Source: Ricordea florida (Eukaryota > Cnidaria > Anthozoa > Corallimorpharia > Ricordeidae). Taken from it: a stretch of DNA of 64,000 bases. Under the pieces are notes generated by a model, which ran no database searches, was not told the origin of the DNA, and saw only the letters and a program-made list of their open reading frames with translations. The first letter of the stretch is position 1, and each line of letters starts with the position of its first letter. Below, in pieces: positions 55,038 to 63,438 of the stretch. Both the position numbers and the translations under genes were made by a program. The stretch covers positions 27,963,613-28,027,612 of the forward strand of contig OX453276.1 of assembly GCA_949710005.1 (NCBI GenBank), written 5' to 3'.

Positions 55038-57975
55038 TCCACTCCTAAAATACAAGGCATATCCTCCCAATTATTTAGTTCGTCTTTTGTCATCCATTTG
55101 AATCCGTGGGTTGGTAATGGTTGGCACATGGCCCATCCATAAAGATTATTCGTGTCTAGGTATATTATAAATTCACTTGGTTTCGTTGGATCATAATGCT
55201 ACATATATTTGTTATTGGCTTTACCATATCTATTGCTAATCATTGACACACCACCTCTGGACCTGGTACCGGATTCTATCATATGAAGCATGTCGACATC
55301 TTTGAGTAATTCTGGTTTGACTCCAGTTAATTTCAAACATGCGTTCCATTCTAAACCAGTAGCCGTAAAATACCAGAGTGGTTCTAATTTATAATTTTCC
55401 AGACATTCCTCTCGGAAATTCTCAAACACATCCGCTAATAATAGCACATCAGATTTTAAATATAAGTCGTGGTAATGCTACACTGATTTCATACCAAATT
55501 CATTCCATACATTTTGTACGTGTTGGTAATCTTTTTGTAATTTTAACACACCAAAAGCACGTACCAACTATGGCAAGCAAACATTTGCATTCACCTCTTC
55601 TAAAATCTGGGAATCTATGGACCTTCATATCAAACAATCCAGCTCCGTATTTATATTTAAATCAAAATATAAACAGGTGCTCCTTCTAAGCCAAAAGTAG
55701 ACTCTAACTTCGTCCGAACATGAACATTTTTCTGATCTACTCCACTCTAGTTTTCCATCGTCAGCAGTGGCCAACTCGAAAGCCTACAGCTTATTTGGCC
55801 ACTGCACACGATACATCAGCAAAGTAATTCATCTCTTTTTTTTTCCTTCTTCTATTTTTCCTTTTGGCTCATTTTAATACCTATATTGTAATTATGTTTT
55901 TCTCTTGTAATCGTCGTGTAAAATAAAGATTGAATTGAATTGAATTCGGAAATATTTTTTCCATTTAACTTGAAATAAAAATCTTCTTTTGTTGATAATT
56001 CTGAGGCTTTTAGTCTATCATAATTCTCAAACCAATCATAGGGAAAATCTCCCTTTCTTTGCAATAATTCTAATTGGTTACCCTGATAGTAAGTCGATAA
56101 ATGTATAAGTTTGTCTATTGGTAAATTCCCAACTAAATTATCTAAGCTAGTTGCCGTGAATCTAAAACTATCAATGAATCTTATATACATATATACTGAA
56201 AATTTTTTACCAGTTTTGTCTACTCTAGTATCCACCCGTATTTGTTTTGAAAATGAAATATAACGTTCTTCCGTATTAGCAATGCAATCGATTCGACCAC
56301 CAGTTTCCTCGATTAGGTTTAATTTTTTAATGAACAGGTGAGAGTCGTGAGTATGTAACACAACTAGAATAAATTTTGGTTTTTTATAATTTATGTTGCA
56401 TTCATTATGAGCTGCACCACGATATTTTAGCTGTTAAGTGAAAATGGTCTAAGACCTTATTACTGTCAAGTGGTTTTTCACAAATATGACAATGGGTCGC
56501 TTTATTGTAATCGATTTGATCCGAGGTTGATAGTATTACATCCATTGGATATTTGATCTTTTGGTAAATCTCTTGAGTCCTTTTTTCTAAGCCTAGAACA
56601 AATTCTTTCACGACATCATTCTCTTCGGATTTAGCTGTGTAATTTAGTAATTTTGGTTTACAAATCGCAATATCACTTGGTTGTAAGAAATAACAAAATC
56701 CAGACGGTGTTTGTTTCTTATATTTTTGGGTAAAGCTTTTGTTTTCATTTTTTAAGAAAGTGTCTATCGTTTCAGAAAAACAATCAAAATCAGCATAAAT
56801 AACAAAAGGTACTCGCATCTTTCGATTGTAATTTTTGAATTGGATTGTTTGGGGGGATTTATCTGGATTCATTGGCAATATTACATTTGCTTTCTCATGT
56901 TTACGACAAGATTTGTCATGTTTGGTCAGACTTCTCGCAATTAAACGAATTAAAACATCGAAAACAGAAGAATCTAGCATGTCCATGATTATTAATTTGA
57001 GATGATATGAGTCTACTAAAACATTCTTAATCCAGCAATAATGATTCGCATTCTCATTAGAAATAAACAGTAAATTTGTATATTGGTCTCTTTCTAGGAT
57101 TCTGTCGCTATTTCTCAGTGTATGGAATCTTCTTGTTATACTGTTGTAACCAATAACATTAATAGAATATGGGTTACGTTTTTCAAATTCGTCTATGTCT
57201 TTATATTCTCAGGGTCCGAAATTAACTTTTTTAGGCAGGCGCCAGCTGGCGACTGGAATTTTTTTTTCAGTCGCCATATGGAAAAATGAAATGTGGTCGC
57301 CAAAAAGCGACAATAAAATTTTTCCTTTGCAGCGAAACACAAGCCACAACTTTTGGTCGCCAATTTTTCTTTTAAGAATCAGAACGAAGAGAACGTGTTT
57401 GGGGCCGCAATGGCGATTTTTCCGCTAACGAATAAGATTAAATACAAACACGCTGATTATTTATACACCTACCATTGACAAACCACCACGAACGAATCAA
57501 ATGCCGGCCATATACGCAGTTTCGTGCGACTGCCAAATGTTTCATGTCAACTTTATACCTTCTCTTGTCTCTATGTTTTGGAGAAGAAATGTACGCTACT
57601 GAAAAACTGCCGTTTGGTTCTTTGCTCTATGTTCAAAACGATCTTTCCTTTCGCGTTCTGTCAAGACGATCGACACATCGCTATGAAATAGTTAATCGCC
57701 CGCTGGCGTCCGGTTGTGAAATTCTGGTCGCCAGTGCAAAATTTTTGTTCGCATTGGCGACCAGGAAAGCGCAATTTCGGACCCTGATTCTACAGGGAAT
57801 TTAATATTGGTCTAGTCAATTTTTTTAGAATTTTCTTTCCTTTGTGAGGTTAGCCTCTGTGGATCTTTTTTACTGAAAAAAACGGCTGATGTGACGGCCC
57901 ATTTAAAGCACTCGTTATCATTTAGATTCTTAACATTAACCAGCCCTTTTTTTTATAAGCAATGAATTTTTGTAA
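55038..57975 (-). pseudogene. Polinton protein-primed DNA polymerase B, copy C
   Basis: Matches copy B up to the MITE. A 2-bp insertion near 57,118 (TCAGTGTATGG) adds a further shift. The N-terminal domain beyond the MITE is degraded, and most of it is deleted after about 57,960. Confidence 0.75.
57210..57786. mobile_element. hAT-like MITE in pPolB, copy C
   Basis: 577 bp with the same ATTCT duplication. It carries at least six single-base differences from the A and B copies, which look identical to each other here. Confidence 0.85.
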
Positions 57976-58909
57976 CTACTGCCGGAAATTGAAGAAATAG
58001 AGAAACAAGTAAAACTAAGCGCATTCTAGTAAGAAGGCATCAAAAGTGATATCGTAGCTACTTCTGTAGCTACTTCTATTTACTTCGGAAATAAAGTCTA
58101 AACAATTCTATGTCACATGGACCAAGGATTAACTGGATGTAATTATTCGCAATTGTGTAGATATAAGCGCCATCTGTTCTCGCAGGCAAATTCACAGGAA
58201 CCACGTACTGTAGTCTGACGGATTCAGATGTTTTAACGCAAAAGGGTATACCCTAGATAACCCTTAATTAATGTTAAGTTTGTCTGTATACAATTTTCCC
58301 GTACACGCATACCTTGAACAGAAAATATCAAGGCCACTTCCGCCTTGACAGTGAGATTCGCCAAAGAACTTAAACAAAGTCTCTGTGATGAATTTCATTG
58401 AAGTACATCTTAAAGCACCTCTATAAGTTAAGGCCTACTTAACTGTTACGAATCTGCTTCGTGATATTAAACTTTACAGAGCGAGGTGCCAAGTCCAACG
58501 TAAGAAATTACGACCTCAGCATATACATTACACGGACAGACAAGGGTATTGGAAAGCTGAGCAAGAAAGGAAATCTTAACAAAACAACCATGTTACCTTC
58601 TGGTATATCCTGGTTTGTTAAACAAGAAACAAATGAAAGCAAATCCCTTCCCTCGATCTTTAACTCAAATTTTATCAGAAGCCGATCAGACTTCGGCTCC
58701 TCGGACAGGTGAGCTTGAAGTGAACGACGCTAAGTAAAACAACTTGAAATGACGAAAGACGGGTCTTAGAGGGGGGAAGAGACAATAGAAAGATAGTAAA
58801 TAACCTATACCCCTTGAATTTAGCAAAGACGTTCGAAGGTTTTCAAGATTTAAGTTTGTTTTGTGAAAATTTGTTCGTGTTTACGAAATTGGATCGCGGG
58901 GAAATTTAA
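57976..58909. other. Spacer, copy C, with deletions
   Basis: Equivalent of 33,741-35,153 but missing two blocks: about 0.47 kb joined at about 57,990-58,005, and about 0.25 kb joined near 58,370. The second removes the coiled-coil fragment. No gene is seen. Confidence 0.5.
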
Positions 58910-60197
58910 ATGGCCGCTTTATTTACACGTGAAGAAGTATTAGAGCAGGTTTTAAGCGAAAGCGGTGGCTTTGAGAGTGATTATGGACGCTCAGATTCTG
59001 AGGAAGAATCCGGCGACGATGGCCGCGTTTGTGGTTATCCCAAAGACCGAGGAGGGAATGCTTGTAGCATCGAGAGAAATGAAGAATCGTCTCAAGATGC
59101 TGGATCAGATGCCGGTGAATCAAGTTTCAGTTCTTGCTGATAATGGTCCTACAATTGTATTTGTGGACGAGTGCAACTCCGATGTTTTTGTGGTAAGACA
59201 CAACGTTCAGACAGAAGCAAGTGAAGATGCTGTAACGTATGGAGAACGGGCAGCCAGGCCGGCACATCGGCGAAGACGCCATGTGGTTCAAAGACGCGGC
59301 GGACAAGATCCTGTGGCGAACTTGCGATGGGGAAAGGGAGACGTCACAAATTCCATACCGGAATTAAGTGAAAGAGAGTGACGATCTCTTTGATTTTATT
59401 CGATTGCAATCGAACAAGAATGCTGAAATCAAGAGAAATGCCAACCCAGCCAAGCATAAAAGCCCTTGGCAAGCAGTAACTGATGTTGCTGAGTTGAAAG
59501 CATTCTTTGGACTTTGCCTTGCCATGGGCATTTTGAAATTGCCCAGAGTGGATATGTTCTGGCAGAAGAAATAAAGTATTTTTGAAGTAGATGACTGAGC
59601 TTCTATTATGTCACGCAATCGCTTCAATGCTATAACGCGTTACTTGAAGTTCTGTGATGAAGAACTTGACAAGCCTGTAGTTCCTGCTGGACAGCCTGGC
59701 TGTGATAAACTTTACAAAGTGAGAACATACCTTAGTATGATACTGCCAAAGTATGAGGAAGAATGGACTTCTTCACAGTGACTTGCCATTGACGAACAAA
59801 TGATCGCATATCGTGGACGGGTGGGGTTTCGACAGTTTATTGCTAATAAGCCAAGCCGTTTTGGAATTAATGTGTGGGCAGTGGCTGATGCTAAATCAGT
59901 CTACATTTTGAAGCAGCAGATTTACACAGGGAAGAACCTGGAACAAGCTAACTACCGAGATGATACCCCCTATGTTGGGCTTGCTCAGCAGGTGGTGACA
60001 GACCTTGTTCAAGGACATGACAATAGGGGACTATATTGTTGTAACTGACAACTTTTATTCCAGTCCAGCCCTGTCATTCAAACTCAAAGAAAAGGGGATT
60101 GACTCTAGGCACTGCAAAATCCTCTCCTAAAGGATTTCCTAAGGATCTCATCTTCCCTTCCAAGCCAAAACCTCAACGGGGGCTGGTGACTGGAGAG
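58910..60197 (+). pseudogene. piggyBac-type transposase pseudogene, copy C, truncated
   Basis: The acidic leader and DDE core have more substitutions than A versus B. The first catalytic region (DEQMIAYRGR) and the TDNFY-type region are visible, with a new shift near 60,030. The gene is cut at 60,197, before the third catalytic aspartate, exactly where the unrelated compact DNA begins. Confidence 0.78.
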
Positions 60198-60236
60198 TAG
60201 TAAGGGGGGTCACTCTGGCACAAATACTGGCTCCTG

Positions 60237-60446
60237 ATTGGTCGAGAACATGTTGCGAATGAGCTGAATGGAGCTGAATGGGATTTTGATGTTTGAGGTG
60301 GTGGCACACGCGACGGAGGTGGTGGCACACGCGAATTGTTGCGAATTGTGTTTTGGCGGGAAAAAAGGCGCGCGCGGGCGCGCGCGTGGACGTCAGCGGT
60401 TGTTTTGGGGTGGGGTGCGCGCGCGGATGAGAAAAAATATATAAGG
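60237..60446 (+). promoter_or_regulatory. Promoter with CCAAT, E2F, GC-rich, CRE-like and TATA elements
   Basis: An inverted CCAAT box (ATTGG) is at 60,237-60,241. TTTTGGCGGGAAAA at 60,351-60,364 is a consensus E2F site. An alternating GC run spans 60,367-60,386, GACGTCA (CRE/ATF-like) is at 60,389-60,395, and TATATAAGG is at 60,438-60,446. The ATG at 60,473 lies 26 bp past the TATA box, so the mRNA leader would be only a few bases. The E2F plus CRE plus TATA combination is typical of S-phase-linked promoters, notably in small DNA viruses and adenoviruses. Confidence 0.65.
60295..60334. repeat. Two 19-bp direct repeats
   Basis: GAGGTGGTGGCACACGCGA occurs at 60,295-60,313 and 60,316-60,334, with a 21-bp period. 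Shorter repeats (GAGCTGAATG twice, GTTGCGAAT three times) lie nearby. Such iterated sites near a GC-rich palindrome can mark a regulatory or replication-origin region; this role is inferred. Confidence 0.75.
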
Positions 60447-60472
60447 GGGAGTGCAAAAAAACAAAAAATAAA

Positions 60473-60910
60473 ATGGATGTGCTTGACAAAGGAGTGGATG
60501 TGTTGGCGGACTCGCTTCAGACGTTGAAATTGGAGCATGTGGAAAAAGATGGATTGGAGGATCATCTCAAGTTGTTTTTGGAAGGTGGAAAGCGATTAGA
60601 CAATCGAAAAGTGAAGGAGATGTGTGGCGTGTACCGAGCCGTTAATGATGTGTCGTTGAAGCGCGACGGAAAACGTTGGTTGAACCTGGAGTGGCGATTG
60701 GATAAAACGTGGTGGAATTTCAAGGAGCACAATTACCGTATGGAATGCAGTCCAAACAAGACGAAACGCGAATTGAGATGGGAGCACATGTGGTGTATAG
60801 TCGTGGAATATTGCTGTGACAATTTTATACCCGATGTTGTAGCAAGTGGCAACGAAATGCTGTTGGAAATAGACGAAGAAGAAGAAGACACATCAATGGA
60901 CTATGAGTAA
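60473..60910 (+). CDS. 145-residue protein of unknown function, virus-like segment
   Basis: The start is fixed by the TATA box 26 bp upstream and an A-rich leader. The body is helical and charged, with a basic Trp-rich middle (RWLNLEWRLDKTWWNF, then KTKRELRWEHMW) and a very acidic C-terminus (EIDEEEEDTSMDYE). No signal peptide or membrane segment is seen, so it is probably nuclear or cytoplasmic. A tandem AATAAA follows the stop at once. I recognise no family. The E2F-bearing promoter suggests early expression if this is a virus. Confidence 0.65.
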   Translation: MDVLDKGVDVLADSLQTLKLEHVEKDGLEDHLKLFLEGGKRLDNRKVKEMCGVYRAVNDVSLKRDGKRWLNLEWRLDKTWWNFKEHNYRMECSPNKTKRELRWEHMWCIVVEYCCDNFIPDVVASGNEMLLEIDEEEEDTSMDYE

Positions 60911-60955
60911 TAAAAAAATAAACAAGAGTTTAATGATCATGATTGTTGTGTTGTA
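60909..60955. terminator. Shared poly(A) region between convergent genes
   Basis: AATAAA at 60,909-60,914 and again at 60,917-60,922 serves the plus-strand ORF; a GT-rich stretch (TTGTTGTGTTGT) follows at about 60,942-60,954. On the minus strand, ATTAAA at 60,929-60,934 could serve the arginine-rich gene. The signals overlap within 30 bp. Confidence 0.55.
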
Positions 60956-60977
60956 CATTTTAGAAACGTTCTTGCCG

Positions 60978-61190
60978 TCAATACTCATAAGAGGGTTGTT
61001 GCCAAGATCCAAGAAAGGGTGGGGGTTTTAAGGGTCCTAAGTTGACGAGACTGGCTCTGGTTCTTCTTCTTCCTCCTCGTTGTCGTCTGTAGTTGATTCT
61101 TCTTCCTCCGTATTGTTTTCTTTTGTGTCTGATGGGAGGGAATCGTCTTCGTCGTCGTAGGCGTCCAAGTCTTTGTGCTCTTGTAGCCAT
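60978..61190 (-). CDS. Arginine-rich mini-protein, tandem copy 2
   Basis: 70 codons from ATG 61,190. An Arg-rich N-terminal half (RLGRLRRRRRFPPIRHKRK) is followed by QYGG, a second Arg block and a Pro-rich tail ending in FLGSWQQP. It is paralogous to 61,243-61,440: both share the FP-x-IRH-x-RKQYG core, the tail pattern and the 5' leader CATCC-x-ATTCATTTCACATCC. The composition fits a DNA-condensing or nucleic-acid-binding virion-core type protein, by analogy only. An overlapping acidic frame (61,037-61,264) is less credible because it is broken in the paralogue. Confidence 0.6.
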   Translation of the reverse strand: MATRAQRLGRLRRRRRFPPIRHKRKQYGGRRINYRRQRGGRRRTRASLVNLGPLKPPPFLGSWQQPSYEY

Positions 61191-61230
61191 GGTGTTTGGA
61201 TGTGAAATGAATTGGATGAGGTTTTTTTCC

Positions 61231-61238
61231 TTTTTATA
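61231..61238 (-). promoter_or_regulatory. TATA box of arginine-rich gene 2
   Basis: TATAAAAA on the minus strand, 40-48 bp before the ATG at 61,190. Confidence 0.55.
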
Positions 61239-61242
61239 TTTT

Positions 61243-61440
61243 TTAGAAACGAGGTTGTCGCCAAGATCCAATAAAGGGTTGAAGATAGGGTGGGGGTCTG
61301 TAGTTGACTCTTCTTCTTCTTCTTCCTCCTCGTTGTCTAGCAGCAACTCGTCCCTCTCCGTATTGTTTTCTTATGTGTCTGATAAGAGGGAATCGCGATC
61401 GGCGTCGTTGAAGAAGTCGTCTTTGTGGTGTTCTAACCAT
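61243..61440 (-). CDS. Arginine-rich mini-protein, tandem copy 1
   Basis: 65 codons from ATG 61,440. Same plan as its neighbour: an Arg block with FPLIRHIRKQYG, a second block RQRGGRRRRRVNY, and a tail PPPYLQPFIGSW. The stop at 61,243 lies next to the neighbour's TATA box, so the two form a tight tandem with a period of about 250 bp. The overlapping acidic frame carries a TAA in this copy, which supports the basic frame as the real one. Confidence 0.6.
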   Translation of the reverse strand: MVRTPQRRLLQRRRSRFPLIRHIRKQYGEGRVAARQRGGRRRRRVNYRPPPYLQPFIGSWRQPRF

Positions 61441-61483
61441 GATGTTCGGATGTGAAATGAATCGGATGGGGTTACCCTTATTT

Positions 61484-61491
61484 ATTTTATA
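61484..61491 (-). promoter_or_regulatory. TATA box of arginine-rich gene 1
   Basis: TATAAAAT on the minus strand, 43-51 bp before the ATG at 61,440. A minus-strand ATTAAA near 61,533-61,540 just upstream could end the cassette transcripts. Confidence 0.55.
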
Positions 61492-61561
61492 AAAGACACG
61501 CACACACAAATGGAAGGTGAAAAAAACCAAACTTTTTTTAATGAGTCAATAACAACTAATA

Positions 61562-61867
61562 TTATATAACATACATGGATGGAATTTTACTAAACGTATA
61601 GAATAACGATTTAAACTTACGCCTCGACAAGAAAAATGGAAGATTCGGCGGTTCGAAAGCTTGATAAGCGATGCAAAACTTGCATCTGCAATAACTATGC
61701 GTGGAACTAATATATACTTGATAATCTCTACAATGAATGCATTGATGCGTGCAAACTTCTGGCATTTCACATAGGGTACATTGAAAAGGACATTGACAAA
61801 GTTCTCGTAAAAAAGGTACCATGTACCCTTCATCATCATCATCACAGTCATCATCATCATCATTGTC
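61562..61867 (-). CDS. Acceptor-led cassette 1: acidic plus Cys-rich
   Basis: Begins directly after a T-rich AG acceptor (AG at 61,868-61,869). The first about 14 residues are nearly all Asp. A Cys/His-rich segment follows: LCQCPFQCTLC, VCTHQCIHC, then YCRCKFC. The tail is basic and hydrophobic. The Cys spacing suggests a metal-binding fold of no family I can name. It is paralogous in plan to cassette 3. An internal ATG at codon 16 could also serve as a start. Confidence 0.5.
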   Translation of the reverse strand, partial: DNDDDDDCDDDDEGYMVPFLRELCQCPFQCTLCEMPEVCTHQCIHCRDYQVYISSTHSYCRCKFCIAYQAFEPPNLPFFLSRRKFKSLFYTFSKIPSMYVI

Positions 61868-61894
61868 CTAAAAAAAAGTAATATAATATTCATA

Positions 61895-62026
61895 CTAGGA
61901 TTGGGGTGGTTTGATTTTTATGATTAGTTCCCATTGTTCTAGTTCTGGAAGGGACATTTCCACTTCCCAACTTTCTTCGCTGATATGTGTATAATCATCA
62001 TCATCATCATCATCATCACTAATGTC
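61895..62026 (-). CDS. Acceptor-led cassette 2: Asp-rich
   Basis: Follows a TTTTTTTTAG acceptor in phase. DIS, then eight Asp from a GAT repeat, then a Glu/Trp-containing 32-residue tail ending at a TAG. It has no ATG near its start. It may be a shortened relative of cassettes 1 and 3 that lost the Cys part. Confidence 0.42.
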   Translation of the reverse strand, partial: DISDDDDDDDDYTHISEESWEVEMSLPELEQWELIIKIKPPQS

Positions 62027-62047
62027 CTAAAAAAAAGAGTAAAAAAT

Positions 62048-62299
62048 TTACTCTAGGGGTATAGAACCTATGTACCAGAACACATCAATACATTCTTTGC
62101 AATCGCAATGACCTAATTCATCGTACATGTGGTAACAATAATCACAATCACAACCACAATGGTAATGGTGATCAACATCATTCAAATCGTCACAAAGATC
62201 GCAATTACACATAGAATCTACCTCGAAAGACTCGAAAGAGAATTCGGAGGACAATGAAGAGACTTCGTCAAAGACACTGTCTCCATCACTATCATCATC
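62048..62299 (-). CDS. Acceptor-led cassette 3: acidic plus Cys/His-rich
   Basis: 83 codons after a TTTTTTTCAG acceptor. Acidic Ser/Asp start (DDDSDGDSVFDEVSSLSSEF), then CNCDLC, HHYHCGCDCDYC and GHCDCKEC, and a hydrophobic end. The first in-frame ATG is at codon 29, so in-phase splicing is the better explanation for the conserved acidic start. Confidence 0.5.
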   Translation of the reverse strand, partial: DDDSDGDSVFDEVSSLSSEFSFESFEVDSMCNCDLCDDLNDVDHHYHCGCDCDYCYHMYDELGHCDCKECIDVFWYIGSIPLE

Positions 62300-62325
62300 C
62301 TGAAAAAAATATATAGTGATTTTTT

Positions 62326-62496
62326 TTAATCATCCTCGTCTGGTAAAGGAATTAAAAATTGAAACGTGTGTAACGAACGATACAACATCAAGTCACCGTA
62401 AAAGAATTCAATCTCTATAAAATCAGATTCAGTGACATTGGGATTGTGGTATCTGTCCATAAGAAAACTTTTACAGTCATCAATTGACCGAAGTAT
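62326..62496 (-). CDS. Acceptor-led cassette 4: SIDDC family
   Basis: 56 codons after CTACAG. Opens ILRSIDDCKSFLMDRYHNPN and ends IPLPDEDD-stop. The opening S-I-D/E-x-C block, the DRY/NPN segment and the hydrophobic-acidic end recur in cassettes 5-8. No ATG at the start. Confidence 0.5.
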   Translation of the reverse strand: MLRSIDDCKSFLMDRYHNPNVTESDFIEIEFFYGDLMLYRSLHTFQFLIPLPDEDD

Positions 62497-62692
62497 CTGT
62501 AGAAAAAAAACGAAATCTCAAATCATCATCCTCGTCTGATAAAGGAATTATGTCTTGAAACATTCTTAACAAACGATACGCCATCAAGCTACTGTAAATG
62601 CGTTCAATCTCTAGAAGATCGTATTCGGTGACATTGGGATTGTGGTATCTATCCACAAGAAAACTTCTACAGTCATCAATTGACTGGAGCAT
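62480..62692 (-). CDS. Acceptor-led cassette 5: SIDDC family
   Basis: 70 codons after TCTGCAG. Opens MLQSIDDCRSFLVDRYHNPN, the one member whose first codon is ATG. Its end overruns the acceptor of cassette 4 by 17 nt, consistent with alternative acceptors on one transcript. Confidence 0.5.
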   Translation of the reverse strand: MLQSIDDCRSFLVDRYHNPNVTEYDLLEIERIYSSLMAYRLLRMFQDIIPLSDEDDDLRFRFFSTDTSVN

Positions 62693-62711
62693 CTGCAGAA
62701 AAAACGAAATC

Positions 62712-62879
62712 TCAAATCACGGGTCTAGAAGAAAAGTGGAAGTAGTCTATGTCAAATATTCTAAACGAACGGTACAAACTCAAGTCACTGTGAATGCGAT
62801 TAATATTTGCTACATTAGAATTAGGTGTGTTGTATCTATCCGAAAGAAAGCTTGTACAATCATCGATTGATTGGGTTAT
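62712..62879 (-). CDS. Acceptor-led cassette 6: SIDDC family
   Basis: 55 codons after a TTTTTTACAG acceptor. Opens ITQSIDDCTSFLSDRYNTPN. The C-terminus differs from cassettes 4 and 5 (Phe/His-rich). Confidence 0.48.
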   Translation of the reverse strand: MTQSIDDCTSFLSDRYNTPNSNVANINRIHSDLSLYRSFRIFDIDYFHFSSRPVI

Positions 62880-62905
62880 CTGTAAAAAATGAAAAAACGA
62901 ATCCG

Positions 62906-63049
62906 TCAAAGAAGCATGTTTTGAAACGTTCTTATCGGAGACATTAGATCATCGTAGGTATTATTTACTCTATCAGATACATTTAAAAAATATTCTAAAT
63001 CGTATCTAGCCGAAAGAAAGCTTGCACAATCTTCAATTGATTGGATTAT
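62906..63049 (-). CDS. Acceptor-led cassette 7: SIEDC family
   Basis: 47 codons after a TTTTACAG acceptor. Opens IIQSIEDCASFLSARY and ends TFQNMLL-stop. No ATG near the start. The shortest member of the family. Confidence 0.46.
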   Translation of the reverse strand: MIQSIEDCASFLSARYDLEYFLNVSDRVNNTYDDLMSPIRTFQNMLL

Positions 63050-63228
63050 CTGTAAAACGAAGAAAACGAATCTGTCAAAGATGGAAGAAGCATGTTTAGA
63101 AACGTTCGTTTCGCAGTTAAAAGATCATCGTAGATGTCTAGAATGTCGAATAGAATATATTCCTCTACGTTAGGTTCGTTGAATCTGTCTACACACAAAC
63201 TTGCACATGCTTCAATTGATTGGATTAT
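63046..63228 (-). CDS. Acceptor-led cassette 8: SIEAC family
   Basis: 60 codons after a TTTTTTTACAG acceptor. Opens IIQSIEACASLCVDRFNEPN. It reads into the acceptor of cassette 7 before stopping. Confidence 0.48.
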   Translation of the reverse strand: MIQSIEACASLCVDRFNEPNVEEYILFDILDIYDDLLTAKRTFLNMLLPSLTDSFSSFYR

Positions 63229-63289
63229 CTGTAAAAAAATGAGAAAACGAAAAAAACGAATTTTCAACTGCACGCACTCTTGCATTTGA
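63212..63289 (-). CDS. Acceptor-led cassette 9: short NAR frame
   Basis: 25 codons after TTTATTTACAG. Opens SNARVRAVENS. It is related to cassette 10 by the CAAATGCAAGAG core. Very short, so it may be only an alternative acceptor. Confidence 0.28.
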   Translation of the reverse strand, partial: SNARVRAVENSFFSFSHFFTDNPIN

Positions 63290-63419
63290 CTGTAAATAAA
63301 TAAAATGTATATATTATAATAATAATAATAATAATAAGAATAATAATAAAAATAATAAGAATATATGTCTCTTCATTGTTGAGTCTTTCTGTTCGCGCTC
63401 TTGCATTTGCTTGAAATGA
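63264..63419 (-). CDS. Acceptor-led cassette 10: NAR plus poly-Ile membrane segment
   Basis: 51 codons after TTTCTTTACAG. Opens SFQANARARTERLNNEE. It then runs through a TTA/ATT microsatellite that is read as an almost pure Ile/Leu/Phe stretch of about 25 residues, long enough to cross a membrane, and ends KCKSACS. Confidence 0.33.
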   Translation of the reverse strand, partial: SFQANARARTERLNNEETYILIIFIIILIIIIIIIIYTFYLFTVKCKSACS

Positions 63420-63438
63420 CTGTAAAGAAAATAAAAAA

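Larger units (their letters stand above)
49512..57975 (-). mobile_element. Degenerate Polinton/Maverick, second complete span
   Basis: Same gene order and breaks as 25,089-33,740. It spans the B/C boundary. Confidence 0.8.
51912..60197. repeat. Large repeat unit, copy C (truncated)
   Basis: C follows B with only a few differences up to about 57.2 kb, then carries many substitutions and two large deletions. Homology to A and B stops at 60,197, in the piggyBac segment. The remaining roughly 16 kb of the unit is absent from the window. Confidence 0.95.

Noticed and set aside
60148-60565. Minus-strand ORFs across the promoter at 60.2-60.5 kb
   Set aside because: They run through GC-rich repeats and the repeat/virus-like junction, overlap each other in two frames, and lie antisense to a strong promoter.
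61093-61455. Plus-strand ORF opposite the arginine-rich genes
   Set aside because: Poly-Ser and poly-Arg reading of the complementary GAA/CTT tract, with no promoter. The minus strand has TATA boxes and duplicated leaders.
61546-61893. Minus-strand poly-Met frame in cassette 1
   Set aside because: Out-of-phase reading of the GAT run. The in-phase frame gives the acidic and Cys-rich pattern repeated in cassette 3.
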